DNA of 64,000 nucleotides from the NCBI RefSeq assembly GCF_002775205.1, contig NC_036447.1, positions 16,412,501-16,476,500 on the forward strand. Direction: 5' to 3'. The number at the start of each line of letters is the position of its first letter. Within the stretch, counting starts at the first letter, position 1. This DNA is from Xiphophorus maculatus (Eukaryota; Chordata; Actinopteri; Cyprinodontiformes; Poeciliidae). The notes beneath the pieces are model-generated. The model ran no database searches. It was not told where the DNA came from and was given only the letters and a program-made list of their open reading frames with translations. Below, one piece after another: positions 1-11,789 of the stretch. A program made the position numbers and the translations under genes.

Positions 1-300
1 TACAAGGCTATGATTCATCCTTCCATCTCCTTCCCCCTCTGTCACACCCCACCCTCGGACCAGCACCTGTAACGGATACTGACCCCGTTTCAGGCCACCG
101 TCACCCACCGTGACCGCTTATTGATTTGATTTAGGGACGAAAAAGCTGTAAATCTTATGATAGTTTCGCGTCTCACATCTTTATTAAGACTGTAGAGGCG
201 CAAAAAATGATGGTCGATGGTTGTATGAGATTACCTCTAACCTCTATTTCTTAAGCTATGCCTTATGGCTTGAGAAACAGTTTTGAAGTGTTGGCCTTAC
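1..300 (-). other. Start of RIM-family intron 1
   Basis: This stretch lies just 3' of the splice donor that ends the RIM coding exon (GTAAGG read on the minus strand, positions 300-295). It is therefore the beginning of the first intron of that gene. I see no exon, repeat or RNA gene in it. Confidence 0.7.
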
Positions 301-467
301 TTCAGCATTTCTTGTTCTTTCTCTTCCTCTTTCTTCTGCCGAGCCATCACGTCCATGATGATCTTGCGCTCCTCCTCGGTGAGGTGGCTAAGGTCCGGCA
401 GATCCGGCATGGACGGCGGCACGGTGGGTGGGCGAGGGCCGCCGTGGGGCCCCACCGAGGCGGACAT
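301..467 (-). CDS. RIM (RIMS1/RIMS2-type) active-zone protein, first coding exon, partial gene
   Basis: RIM proteins are presynaptic active-zone scaffolds that bind Rab3 and help prime vesicles. The exon encodes about 56 residues starting MSASVGPHGG, with a proline-rich stretch and then PDLSHLTEEERKIIMDVM, followed by a Lys/Glu-rich run. This is the very conserved start of RIM1 and RIM2 and the beginning of the N-terminal Rab-binding helix. The start is the first ATG (465-467), with A at -3. The frame stays open upstream to about 557 but offers only a GTG there and a poly-Gly run, so I leave it out. The exon ends within the last Lys codon at a strong donor (GTAAGG, 300-295), as in mammalian RIM genes. 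The rest of the gene lies to the left of the window. The GPRPPTVPP stretch is like RIM1 while EEKEQ is like RIM2, so I do not choose a paralogue. Confidence 0.88.
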
Positions 468-1000
468 CTTTTCGACCACCACCACCCCACCTCCACCACC
501 ACCTCCTCCTGGTTCTCCTCGGCGTGTCGTTTCGGCTAACAGGTTCCCGAGGCGCACCTCACGACGTGTTCCCCGGGCGGAGTAGCAGCGGCAGCCGCGG
601 CTTAGGCGAGCAGCCGCTCATGGTTGCAGGCACCTCTAGTTGTGCTTTTGTGATGCGCCCCCTCTGGGTGTTTCCCCCCACCTCCCGGTCTTTACTCCTT
701 CACGGCGAGCCCATCTCCGTATTTTTTTTTTTTTTAGTCTCTCCTCACGTTCGCGTTTCGAATTTCTTCGTCAGGCCTGCGGCGTGTCTCTTCCCTCTTC
801 CCCACCCCGGACTGGTGCTTGGACGTTGGGGCGGTAAAGGCGGAGTCCTCGGTGCCTCTCCGCTGCCACACTGGGAATGGAGCCCTCCTTCCTCCCTTTC
901 TGGTGTTTTTTTTTTTTTTTTTTTTTTTTGCGGAGGAGCGTCTAATCATGTGAGGACTGGCTCGTCACCGTCATGATCTGAAAGCTCGTACACGCCACAT
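468..1000 (-). promoter_or_regulatory. GC-rich 5' UTR/promoter region of the RIM gene
   Basis: The DNA just upstream of the RIM start codon is GC- and CpG-rich compared with the AT-rich surroundings. It contains a GGT/GGA-type trinucleotide run next to the ATG and a 24-base T run at 906-929. It reads as a CpG-island type promoter and 5' UTR. No TATA box is obvious. The extent is approximate, since the transcription start cannot be placed from sequence alone. Confidence 0.5.
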
Positions 1001-2430
1001 CCCGGCGTTTTCATTTAAAAGCAGACCCACTCCACATGAATACGCAAATCATGTATAAATCTAACATCTCTTTCCTCCTCTCGCGATACTTTGTACCGCT
1101 TTATTGGCTCAATGTAAAAATGAATACAGCCAGTTTAAAACATCAAGTGCAGAAGAGTTTCAGCACCATGGACAGCAGCTCCACTCACGTTCATTTCTCT
1201 GCAAAGTTTTAAATATGGGTTTATTATCTAAAATGTCATGCTTTTGTGTAAACCAAACAACTTTTTGCTGTTGAATTTGAACGGTGTCAGTCATAAATAT
1301 GTTTTTTTTTATGTGACCCTGTCTGTTGAGTTAGAGAGCAGAAATGTTTTCTGTTTTCTTAATTATGCTCTTTTTTTAATGAAATCTGTGAGCCTTTAAA
1401 TGAACAGCTGTCTTTATACTAGAATCAAATCACACATAAGGGTCCTATAGTTTTTAATTAGGCAGCTTCTAGTGGCACTGCATTGAATATTATTTTTGGG
1501 CTATTTAAGTGAAAGAGAACTAAATGCAAATGTAAACCTGGGAAATTCAACATTTTCATAGTTTTATTCCACTAAGCTGAAAACGCATGCTGCACCTAAC
1601 GTGTTTTTTTTTTTTTTCAACAGTGACACAATATCTGTTCAGAGTTTATGGAAAGCCGGATCAAGCTAAAAAGTGTAATACAAGACAATCATCTGATGGT
1701 GAATCCAAAAGACCTGGAACTGTCGTAAGTCTTACAGGACAGGGGGCAGAGAGTATAAACATACAGCTAAAGCAGCTAAAGCTACAATTGACAGGTTTAG
1801 ATCAAAGCATGTTAACGTGTCAGAACGGCCCAGTCAAAGTCTACATTTAAACTTAATTTAAAATGTGAGGCAAACCTCGATGATTGATATTTAGGTGTAC
1901 ATTTTATTCAGTTACAATTACTTATGTAACTTTTTGGCAACAACTTAGTTTTAAGATTAGTTTTATTTCGCTGTACTTTGTTTACTTGACTTCAGTAACA
2001 TTGTAATGAAATATTGTTATTCTCACTTAAGAAAAAAAAAACCCAAAAATCTTAATACTCTGTTAGCTCTGTATTTAAATAGCAAGAAGGAATACAAATA
2101 AATTAAACATCTTTTTACATATTAACACTGATTTACCTTTTCACAATTATATACCAGTTGAGCTATAAGATAATATGTAAGAAAAGGTGTGAATAATTCA
2201 CAGACCCAAAACTTTTTAAGACACCATTTATTTTATCCACAGTGACTTGGATCAAAAAAGGCTGTTGTCTTATCTACTCTATTCTGTTCTCTTCTATTCT
2301 ATTCCATGGTGTCCTTCATGTATAACTATAGTTCTATCTAGAGGTATTGTACAATACCTAGTGTTAAATTAAAACTTCCACTAAGTTTTATTTAGTTTCA
2401 AATCCCTCCTGTCTTGTCTTAAATTTATCG
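1000..2430. other. Intergenic, no gene recognised
   Basis: AT-rich DNA with short A and T runs. One exon-like segment (acceptor at about 1604-1623, donor GTAAGT at about 1724) lies on the plus strand. Its short translation resembles no family I know, so it is not called as a gene. Confidence 0.5.
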
Positions 2431-2434
2431 TCAT

Positions 2435-2740
2435 AGCTGCCTCTTTCCGCGCTGCTTTACATCCAGAACCAGACTCCCGGGCTTCACCGATCTGGACTTG
2501 GCACCGGTTTTTCCCGGATGACGTAATGCCGAGAGAGTGGCTGCGACCGTCCAGCAGATGGCATCAACCCTGACTGCTGCTGCTGCTGCCTCCGTCAGCC
2601 GACGTCACCGAGGAGGTGACTGTACCGCGGTGGCGTCAGCTTCCCGTGGTGCAGGATTTTGTCATCATTTAGGTCGTGACTGGGGAACAAAAAGCTCCAA
2701 ATGACAGATTCGTGCTACAGAGGCGTGCTTAGTGGAGACG
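2435..2740. promoter_or_regulatory. CpG-rich island with CRE-like sites
   Basis: A sharply bounded GC/CpG-rich patch in otherwise AT-rich DNA. It carries TGACGTAA (2519-2526), GACGTCAC (2601-2608) and GGCGTCAG (about 2632-2639), all resembling cAMP-response (CREB/ATF) sites, and a short CTG run (about 2572-2587). Such patches are typical of promoters or enhancers. It lies 2 kb upstream of the RIM start codon, so it could be an alternative neuronal promoter or a non-coding first exon of that gene. No coding sequence is seen, and the function is inferred from composition only. Confidence 0.45.
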
Positions 2741-4860
2741 TCCCGCGAGGTCTATGGCAACCCGATTAACACTAAAATAGTGAGGCAGAATCTTAACGGA
2801 GTAACTCATAATTCGGATTTCAGCCATTCAGAATGTCATTCGTCTCTAAAACCATACATTTCCGGTTATACTTGCGTATACAAGTTGAAAGATATGTGAG
2901 ATTACTAACCAACAACAACCTTGTTATAACGTAATTATAACGAAGATACTTTTAATATACGGGGCCTAAAGTTAACATAAATCATGTGAGATAAAATCAG
3001 GGCTTCATATAAGTCATAGTTTTCCTTGCAATCATTCAGCTATTTGCAATATCTGTAGAAAATTGTATTTGTAGACGGAATATATAAGACAATATATATG
3101 CTATATATGCTATTGATATCTAAGATATTTTATTTTTTACAAAGAAAGAGTGTGTTTTTTGTTTTTACTTTTCTCCAAATGTATTCTAACACAGATAATT
3201 TATCTCCCACTCCCCCCACCCCCTCTCTCTCTCTATCTTTCTCTCTCTTTAAAAATAATATTTTTTAAAGATTTTTGTTAAACCTACTGCCAACAAAAGA
3301 CACCAACTAAAGTATAGGCGAATTACATTTAAATCCATCTAAACATGATCAATATAAAATACACTGAACTAAACATTGTTAAATTATTAGGTATTACTCT
3401 TGAAATGGTTATGTATTTATTTAGGAAATAGTTCATGAAAATAACAACACAACCTTCAAAGATAAGAACCAGAGACACATATTTGAAGGAAATGGAATAT
3501 TATGTAACGTATCCATTTCTAATTTTCAAAAGTAAAACATATTTGCTTTGCCAATAGGATTCATGCACGTTTTAGTACAATTACAAGAAAGCTTTGATTG
3601 AAAAAATAAATATCAAACAATTACAAAATTTGCTTCAGCAACATGCCTTTTTAATAAGCTAAACGTTGTAAATAATTATGCAACAAAATTAAAGTATTTC
3701 TTTTTAGAAATTTGTGCAAAATAGAATAAGAGTATAAAGACAGAATAAAAATGATCGTGAATATACCGACATCTAGTGGACATTTTAAAACAGTGCATAT
3801 TGTGGATTAAAGTAGCAACAAGGGAGATACTCAGAAAGTTGATTAAAGATGAAGCAAATCTCTTTACGAAAATCATAAACTTTTTAAATTAAAAAAAAAT
3901 CTCACATGAAATGCATTTCCAAACTTTTTTGGTAAATGTCTGCTAAATTTAATTATCAGATCAGATTTTTTAAAAAAAACAATAAAAAAACAATTGGCCA
4001 AAATTGGGAACCAAGGAAAAAGAGTAGTGCTTGACTTTATGTCACCTCTCTGTTTATCATATGTTAATTACTTTACCTACTTTTTTTTTCTTTAAAGGAT
4101 AGAATATCATTCAGTTAAATGACATTCAACTGAAGTGTGCCACTTGGGCAGGAAAAATACATTTTTAATAGAATATTGACATGAAAATTCTCAGATGAGA
4201 ATGTCAGACAGACAGGGAAAAATGTACTAACTTAAATACACAAAAGCCCAAATAGATTAGAAAAGGGTTTGAGTTTGTGTCATTAAGACACTTGTTGACT
4301 GCTGCCAGATTTTCCCCTGGTTTAACTTTATATTGTCTTAGCTTTTGATTAATCTTGTCATTTCTTCTGCAGTCAGTGAGAGCTAGAGTTCTTGTCTTGT
4401 GACATTTCAGTAGTGGTTGCAGTGCTGTGTAATAATCCCTACATGTCCTCATTCACTATTATTTCTACCTTCTCCTTTCCTGTGTCTACATACTGTAGTT
4501 CACCTACATTTTATTCATCACTCCTGAATACACCCCTTGGTTTTTATTTTATTACACCTGATACTTTTGTGGTCACAGGTTAATAGTTTTCATTTATCCA
4601 CCCATTATTTGTTATTTATTACTTGGTCTGTTTAATCTCCTGTCATTTGGTAGAAGATATTGATTGTTCTTTTGGCTCAATGAACAAGGCAGCTAAACTC
4701 CCTCTAACAAGTTTGAAAGTGACTTTCCTTCAACCTGTATCTAATTTTTATGTAAACAAAATTGCTTCATTTATTGCTATGGCGCCTCTATTCATCTCAC
4801 CTTGTGTGTTTGCAATGAAAAAAATATTGAGAACACAATAACGTTTTCTGCCAATCTTTT
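2741..4860. other. Intergenic, no gene recognised
   Basis: AT-rich DNA with a CT-rich microsatellite at about 3205-3250 and several A/T runs. The short open frames here are not supported by any family resemblance. Confidence 0.5.
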
Positions 4861-5216
4861 TTTATTGTCATTAGAAATGGAAATTAAACAAGATAAAGAC
4901 ACACACAACTTTTTAGAAAAAAAAAACAGATACAACTCTCAGAGGTGGCAAGAGTTGATCAGAAACACTTGAACCCCAGCAAGAATCTGGACAGTGGTTC
5001 CCTTTAAAAAATTGATACCAGTTACTTTAGCAATATGTCACTTGAGAGTGTACAATACGCTAGATGCAGCAGTTTTTTCATGACCTTTCGCACTCAAAGT
5101 GACAGCCTCTTATTAACCAACAACACAGAAATGGATCTAATATTCGTTTTCCTAAATCTAACCAAAACTGGATTTGCTCTTTTGCACTTGTTTGTTTTTA
5201 ACATGATAAAATGTAC

Positions 5217-5222
5217 TTTATT
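5217..5222 (-). promoter_or_regulatory. Candidate poly(A) signal of the keratin gene
   Basis: AATAAA on the minus strand about 275 bases after the keratin stop codon. A second AATAAA at 4861-4866 (minus) would give a longer 3' UTR. Which one is used cannot be told from sequence. Confidence 0.5.
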
Positions 5223-5495
5223 CCTGTAGGTGCTATACCTGGAATAGGATTTCTTTTTCTGATGTAGCTTATAGTTTTACTGCTTATGTAGTCTGGTTTT
5301 CCAAGCACAGAATTTTCAAAGCAATTCTAGCTTTGCATATGTCTTCCAGTATTTAAGTCAAAATAAATACCGTGACAAAAAAATCGAAACATTTCAGCTA
5401 CACAAAGATCTGGAAGGTAAATGTTTATACTTTCTGTGTTTTTCAGAGACCTAAATACAAAAGACACTGCTTCTTGATTGGTTTTTTGGCTCAGT

Positions 5496-8400
5496 TTACT
5501 TGCTGACGACTGCGGTGTCTACATCTTCTGTACGTGACACCACTTTTCCGTCCACAAGCTCTTCAATCACCACTTTTGTCCTCTTGGTAATGACCGGTTT
5601 ATCTGTGGAAGACATTCATAATAAAAAACTATTACTTTTGTCTTGCGTGAATGATAACATATATCTCTTGCAATATCTGTCATACAACTATGAAATTATT
5701 AAACTGCAACATAGGCAAACGTGTTTCCTCGCTGCTGGACAATGAATCTGAATAACCAAGAACTGTGGTGTTCAAGATGTGCTGCATTTATGCAAAGGTG
5801 TGTGAAGCTTCTGATTAAAACAATGTGAAACATTTTGTTTTCTGGCTAATCAAATTGTTTTGCAATTAATTATTGCAATATCTTAAGAAATCAGACAGCA
5901 AAACAATGTTGGAGAGATCATCACAAAGCGCTGATCTCCATCTCCCTTGACTTTAGTCCCGACACAAGGTACGCAACGTAAAAGTCAGTGCAACCAAATA
6001 TGGCGAAAATATATGTAAAAAAAAAAAAAAAAAGATTTAAAGAGATGGAAAAATTAAGTAAATAAAAAATACACTAAATCCATTTTGCTGTTTGGCAAAT
6101 AGTAAATATTTAGCAGTCCTATACATACATCCATAACTGGAAAAGTTAAACTGGACATTTCATGAAGATGTAAATATAATTTAAGTAAAACCTTTCAGCA
6201 GACTTACGTTCTTCTACTACTTCTTTTTTAACTTCTTTCACTTCTTTCACTTCCACAACTATATTTTTCCTGGAAAAAAGACAACAGTTAGTTTTTTTGT
6301 TCATACAGTCTGAAACAGACATCATGTCAATTACATGGTAAAGTACAGTAAAAGCTTGGTTATTTTCACTCAGGAGTTGTGTTAATCTAATATAATCCCT
6401 TACACCATTATGTGAAAGTGCAGCTTAAATCTGTGTCCTATGCTATAGACCATTTCAAAAATTCCTACTCCCTTTGATAAATTTTTTCTTACTTCACATC
6501 CTCTCCATCCAGCAGTCTTCGGTACTCTGCTATCTCCATCTCCAGTCTGGTTTTAATGTCCAGCAGGGTTCGGTATTCTGATGCCTGTCGCTCGATGTCC
6601 ATCTTCATATTGCTGATCTCGACCTCCAGGCTGTCCACCATTTCTTGAAGGCTGCGCAGCTTAAAGCTGTAGCGGGACTCTGTGTCAGCCAGCTCGCCCT
6701 CCAAGCTAGATTTCTGCTCAGAAGAACAAGCAAGTTATTTTAGTGCTTACTGAGGGCTAACTGCTTGTTTTTGGACATTGCTTATAATGCCTGGGGTAGT
6801 TAGAAATGGTAATGGACATGTTAAATGATTTATGATTGGATTGTTCTTGTTACTTCTCCTAGTGTTGTGGATTACCAGGGAAAGCTGGGACTGTAGCTCT
6901 ATCTGCAGAGCCTGAAGCCTCCTCTTCAGGTCGGTGAGCTCACTTCGGGAGACCTCTATAGTCTCTGTGCTGCTTGCCATCTTCTTGCTCAGATCTTCAA
7001 ACTGAAAGATATCAAGATTGACATTAAATAACTTTAAATACTCCCCAAACCTTCTCTTAAATTTGAACATGAAATGAATACGAAGCCAGTCGTGTTATGT
7101 CCGACTTTCCTCACCTTGTCCTTGTACCAGCCTTCCATCTCACGGCGGTTCTTCTCCACAACGTTCTCATACTGAGATCGCATCTCTTCCATGATCTTGG
7201 ACAGGTCCTCCTGGGGTTTGGCATCAACCTCAACGTTCACAGAGCTGGATTGCATGTTATGGCGCAGGCTTTCCATTTCCTAAAAAAAAAAAAGACAACA
7301 CAATTAAAGATGAAGAACAGCAGAACATAAAACCCCAGAGAGAAGCAAGTTCTGGAGAGGTGCTAATGTCTTAGATTTAAAAAAAAAAATTTTTTATAAA
7401 CATTGTGAAAAGTGAGGTGACATTCACTGAATCTTCTTCGTCCTTTCAATGATGACTTGTGTTTAAAAAGGACTTGCTAGCATGAGTAATGTGAGACTTG
7501 CTGTTATGGGACGATATTGCTTGAGTCATTCTTGGTAGCCTCAGGGTTGGCGGCTTTTCAAAGGTGCATCAATTTTGGCTCAGCAGTCAGTCTCGACAAA
7601 TTTTGTTTGTCAAAGAAAATAATTACATTTGCTTGGAGATCTATCTATGTTCTGGTGTTACTCTAGAACACAAGTGTCAAACTCTAGTCCTGGAGGGCCA
7701 CTGCCCTGCAACTTTTAGATGTGCCTCTGCTGCACCATACTTGAATACAATAATTAGGTCATTAAGGCTCTGGAGAACTGATCTACACAAGAAGGAGGTA
7801 ATTAAGCCATTTCATTACAGTGTTTTTGTACCTGTGGCACATCTAAAAACTGCAGGACAGTGGCCCTTGAGAACTGGAGTTTGACACCCCTGCTCTAGAA
7901 CAAGCAGAGTGGCAAAACAGTATGCATATGCTGCACAAGGTACACTTGAAAGCTCCTTCTAAATTTAGTGGTTGTTTACTCTAAAATTTGGTCAAGGTCT
8001 ATCTATCAAAATGGAGAAAATAGAAGAAAAAACATCAAAGCTCTGTATGTGGCATTATTTTAGCAATAAAAGACATTATTAATGTTTTTGAGGTTTAAAT
8101 GAAAGATATTAAGTCAATTTAGTTTTATTTTGTTTAAATATCAACAATGTCATGGTGCTTTGGTCATCAATATACTGTGAGAATTTCTTTGTTTCCCATG
8201 CCTGTTAGCTATGCTGAAACATTGATCATTACAGATTTGTTGTCAGTATCTCACCTCCTTATGGTTCTTCTTCATAAAGATCAGCTCTTCCTTCAAACCC
8301 TCCACCTGCATCTCCAAGTCGGCCCGAGTCATGGTCAAGTCATCCAAGACTCTGCGCAGCCCAGTGATGTCTGTCTCCACTGACATGCGCATTGCCAACT

Positions 8401-9503
8401 CATTCTCAAACCTGTGAAGAGAGGGGTTTGTGTTGCCGTAACTGCTTAACAGCATCAATAAACAAAGAGAAAGTGCAACCAAACTGGCTCCACCTGTTTT
8501 CCAACTTTGCTGACTGGTACAAGTCTGCAAAAATGTCCAGTTGATCTGACTCAACCGTGGGAATGCTCAACATCATTCGTAAATCTCTGGAAAATAAATT
8601 ATTTTCACTTACTTCACTTTGAAGTCCTCTGTTGCCAGCTTGGTATTATCTATCTGCAGCATCAACTCGCAATTTGACAGCGTGGCAGCTCTTATCTGGA
8701 AAAACAACATTATGCAGATGTGACTGCTTCATCTGTTGATCAGACTGGTGGATAGGTTTACTTAGAATTTTCACTGGAGTGCATCCTAAATTGGGCTTTC
8801 GTTTATTCTCAAAACAGTGTGGGAGAAACAAATTCCTTCAAAGTTGCTTCAAGCTCCAACATGTAAATAAATTCAAGTTGTTCTTGATTTTGCTGGGGGA
8901 TGCAGTTGAAAAACTTCTAAGTGTCATCATGCAGGATGTTACCCAATCAGGGTGCATTCTGGTGGGGACTAGACTTAAAGCAGAAAGATTTTCAAGAAAG
9001 CTAAAAGAACTAAAAATTTATATTTTACAGTAGCCTACCAGAGCATAGATTATTTATGACATTTGGCATCACAAAAGGGGGTACAAAGGGATTTTGTGAA
9101 CAGGCACTGGGGAACCAATATTTTTAGGGACTAATAAAGGTTTCATTATTTATTTTATGAAGAAAAATTCAAGAATTAAAAGTAAATAATAAACACAAAT
9201 AAAGTAATAACAAAGAATTGCTGGCTCAGTTACTCTGAGCTTTTTATTCACATGGTTTTGTTTCAAAACAATAGCCCCACCTTTTACTTCACCTCCATCG
9301 TTGCACATAACAGCGAGCTTTAAGCCCATGCTCCACGCCTCCTTTATTGTTATAATACTTTTGTTTTATAGAGATAAAACAAAACCGCTACGTCATGCGG
9401 GGACATGCATGTTTCAAATTCGGTCATGTCTAAATGTTTTTAAATATTTTTCTACGAATAAGAATTTTGGGCATCAACGTTCCTTTATTATTATTATTAG
9501 GCC

Positions 9504-9534
<31 letters not shown>

Positions 9535-10024
9535 CGTTGTAGTATTCTTATATGTAATAAAACTTCCAACAGTCTGTTGTGGTTTATAGATTTTATGTGT
9601 CATGCTGTCAGGAGTCAGCTTTATAAGTTTCAAAGTTTACCTTGTTGCGTAGGTCCTCGATGATTGGCTCGAACTTGCTGTAGTCCCTGACGGCGGGGGT
9701 CTTTTTTTGGTACCATTCACGGATCTGAGTCTCCAGCTGAAGGTTGGCAGACTCCAGCGAACGCACCTTCGCCAGGTAGGAGGCCAGTCGGTCGTTCAGG
9801 TTCTGCATCGTCGCCTTCTCGTTGGTGGTGACGCTTAGGTTGTCGCCGCCCGCGAGCGCCTGCGTCAGGTCGAAGCCAGAGCCCAGACCGTTGGAAGCGT
9901 ACGACACGCGGACGTTCCTGCCTCCGGCCCCGCCGTACACGCTGGTGCCGCGTGAGGCTCGCTTGGAGGAGCTCATGGAGTAGAGTGACATGGAGGAGGA
10001 CAATCCTGAGCGCACGGAGGTCAT
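5496..10024 (-). CDS. Type I keratin (K18-like), complete, eight coding exons
   Basis: Type I keratins pair with type II keratins to form epithelial intermediate filaments. Coding exons on the minus strand: 9641-10024, 8613-8695, 8255-8411, 7115-7279, 6876-7001, 6493-6713, 6208-6269 and 5496-5602. The sizes 83, 157, 126 and 221 for exons 2, 3, 5 and 6 are the classic type I pattern, and every junction keeps frame, giving 434 residues. The head (about 1-70) is Ser/Gly-rich. The rod starts at [20 protein letters not shown] (about 68-87), the helix-initiation motif, and ends at [10 protein letters not shown] (about 368-377), the termination motif. The tail of about 56 residues has a charged Val-Lys-Glu run and a [12 protein letters not shown] segment seen in K18-like fish keratins. 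It stands head-to-head with krt222, matching the human KRT222/type I keratin neighbourhood. The type I class is sure. The exact fish keratin number is not, so no symbol is given. Confidence 0.93.
7669..7892. mobile_element. hAT-type MITE, 224 bp, with 8-bp target-site duplication
   Basis: The element has terminal inverted repeats of roughly 55 bases. The left end reads CACAAGTGTCAAACTC and the right end, reversed, reads CAGGGGTGTCAAACTC. It is flanked on both sides by the same 8 bases, CTCTAGAA (7661-7668 and 7893-7900). An 8-bp duplication is the hallmark of hAT transposition. The element has no coding capacity and belongs to a family widespread in teleost genomes. It sits in the keratin intron between exons 3 and 4. 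Confidence 0.9.
9484..9532 (+). repeat. (TTA)n microsatellite in keratin intron 1
   Basis: Repeated TTA/ATT triplets, interrupted once by GGCC, about 110 bases 3' of exon 1 of the keratin gene. Confidence 0.9.
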
Positions 10025-10115
10025 GGCTGCTGCTGGTGGTGATGTTTCTGCGGGTCTGTAGTGCGTGTCTGAGGCGGTGTGGAGGAACCGGTGCTGAGGC
10101 AGCGCGGATGATGGA

Positions 10116-10122
10116 TTTTATA
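10116..10122 (-). promoter_or_regulatory. TATA box of the keratin gene
   Basis: TATAAAA on the minus strand, about 92 bases upstream of the keratin start codon. A transcription start near 10090 would give a 5' UTR of about 65 bases, as is usual for keratin genes. Confidence 0.8.
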
Positions 10123-10173
10123 AGCCTCCTCGGGTGGGAGCGGCCGACAGGTAGGTGTAAAGATGCTACCATT

Positions 10174-10191
10174 CCAGGTGTGACCACCTGG
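10174..10191. promoter_or_regulatory. Palindromic paired E-box upstream of the keratin TATA box
   Basis: CCAGGTG-TGAC-CACCTGG is a perfect inverted repeat with 7-base arms and a 4-base spacer, about 52 bases upstream of the TATA box. CAGGTG/CACCTG E-boxes are bound by Snail, ZEB and E-protein factors, which repress or tune epithelial genes. A GC-rich GGGCGTGG motif follows at about 10190. Binding is inferred. Confidence 0.6.
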
Positions 10192-10259
10192 GCGTGGCGC
10201 GGCGCGGAATTCACCTTAATTCCCAGTCAGGTATAACGGCTGTCATTCCACGTTACAGT

Positions 10260-11780
10260 TCAGGAGACATTAAAAAAGGTGTGAGACATATTTGATCTCT
10301 TTGAGTGTTTCCTGTAATTACTTATGATCAATACAACTTAAAAAGGAAGGAATTCCTCAGTAGAATGAATATTTCGGGCCATTTTACCGCAACTTCTAAG
10401 TAAATTCATTTATTAAGGAGATCTCACATTCCGCAAACCCACTTATTAATAGATAAAACAAAGCCGAGATGGGGTTAAAAAAAAGAGAAAAGTGCTGAGA
10501 AACTTCTATTTTGCTGCTTCCATAGGAAGAGCAGCCACCAGTTTACTGGTTTGAGTCATACAGTTGTGGGTCAACACAATGTCAGTATGGAGAGACATCA
10601 ACAATGACTAGAAGCAAAAGTTGGTGCTCATCAAATAAGGGTTAAAGAAATCGGAAAATTCAGACCTCTCCACTCTCTTGCTCATCCTCCCTTACATTAG
10701 TTTTGTATGTTTGGCACCATCATCTGACTGATTTAAGTATCTGCTTTGTACCACAGTCGAAATATATGTCATGCTATTAAATATATTGTTGTCTTTACTG
10801 GCATTTTAGAGTCGAATGTGAGACCATCTTTTGACAGCTGAAGCTTGCCTAAATTGGGACATGTAAAAACACACTGAGTCCAACAGAATGGTAGAAAAAA
10901 AAGAAAGTACACTACAAATAAACACACTGGCTTTCTCCCAGGTTTCTTTCTCCAAGTCTTCCTGATTGTGGACCTTGAAAAGTCAGTTGTAAACAATGTA
11001 TGAGGGACTGCTTTTTATTTTGAAGTTACCATGGAGTCCTGTTGAACCTCCCTACTGCCACACCACGACTGATCTTTGTTAGTTGAGCACTTCCTGGGGC
11101 TAACAATGGAGCTGAATTTCCTGCATTTGTTCCTAATTTGTCTGCATGTTGGAGCACAAACCTTTTATAGATTAATTTATAACTTTCCATTTTGGTGGAT
11201 AACAACAGTTCTCTCTTTGTAATGCTGTTCAAAATCTTATTTGCAGGCACATTAACATTTACAAAATGTATTTCTGCTCTCATAAAACAACTGATGACAC
11301 ACCGTAGTTTTTGTGTTTGTCTTCTTTTTTATGTTTCCAACTTGAGTAAATGAGGAAGTCCTTTTCTCCATCTATGCAGAAAGAGATTTAGTGTTCCTGT
11401 GTTTGCCAGATCCCTCCTGGGGGGCAACTACAGACTGACATGAGACAGTTAATTATGACATGCAGCTGCTTTGTGTAAACAAGTGGGTAACTCAGCTGTT
11501 GACTGAATTGCAACATCCATTCAGGTCTGATACAATAAGAGTAGATATAATTAATCTTCCAATTCTGGCTTACACTACAGAAACACTTGTTCCACTAGGG
11601 CTTGAAGAATCTATGGAGCAAAGGATCATTTAACTAAAAGGATCTGATGTAAATGTTTTTAAAAAAATCTTATAGTGAATTACTGTAAGATAACTTTTTC
11701 ATTTAGTGGTGTTTTGCCTTAGGCCCCAGCTATTAATGAAGCTATAGTGGATGAGTGCTTCTGTTCTCAAGTATGTGTTC
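10260..11780. other. Intergenic between keratin and krt222, left part
   Basis: AT-rich DNA with no gene, RNA or clear repeat recognised. Confidence 0.5.
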
Positions 11781-11789
11781 TTATCTCAA

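Noticed and set aside
428-976. A 182-codon open frame on plus opposite the RIM 5' region
   Set aside because: It is antisense to the RIM exon and GC-rich promoter. The composition is Pro/Phe/Ser low complexity and no family resemblance is seen.
1587-1850. Exon-like segment with acceptor and GTAAGT donor
   Set aside because: The translation matches nothing known and no partner exon could be found. It could equally be chance splice motifs.
9717-10214. Long minus-strand frame overlapping keratin exon 1
   Set aside because: It is a shifted frame of the keratin head and promoter. The true frame begins at 10024 and matches type I keratin.
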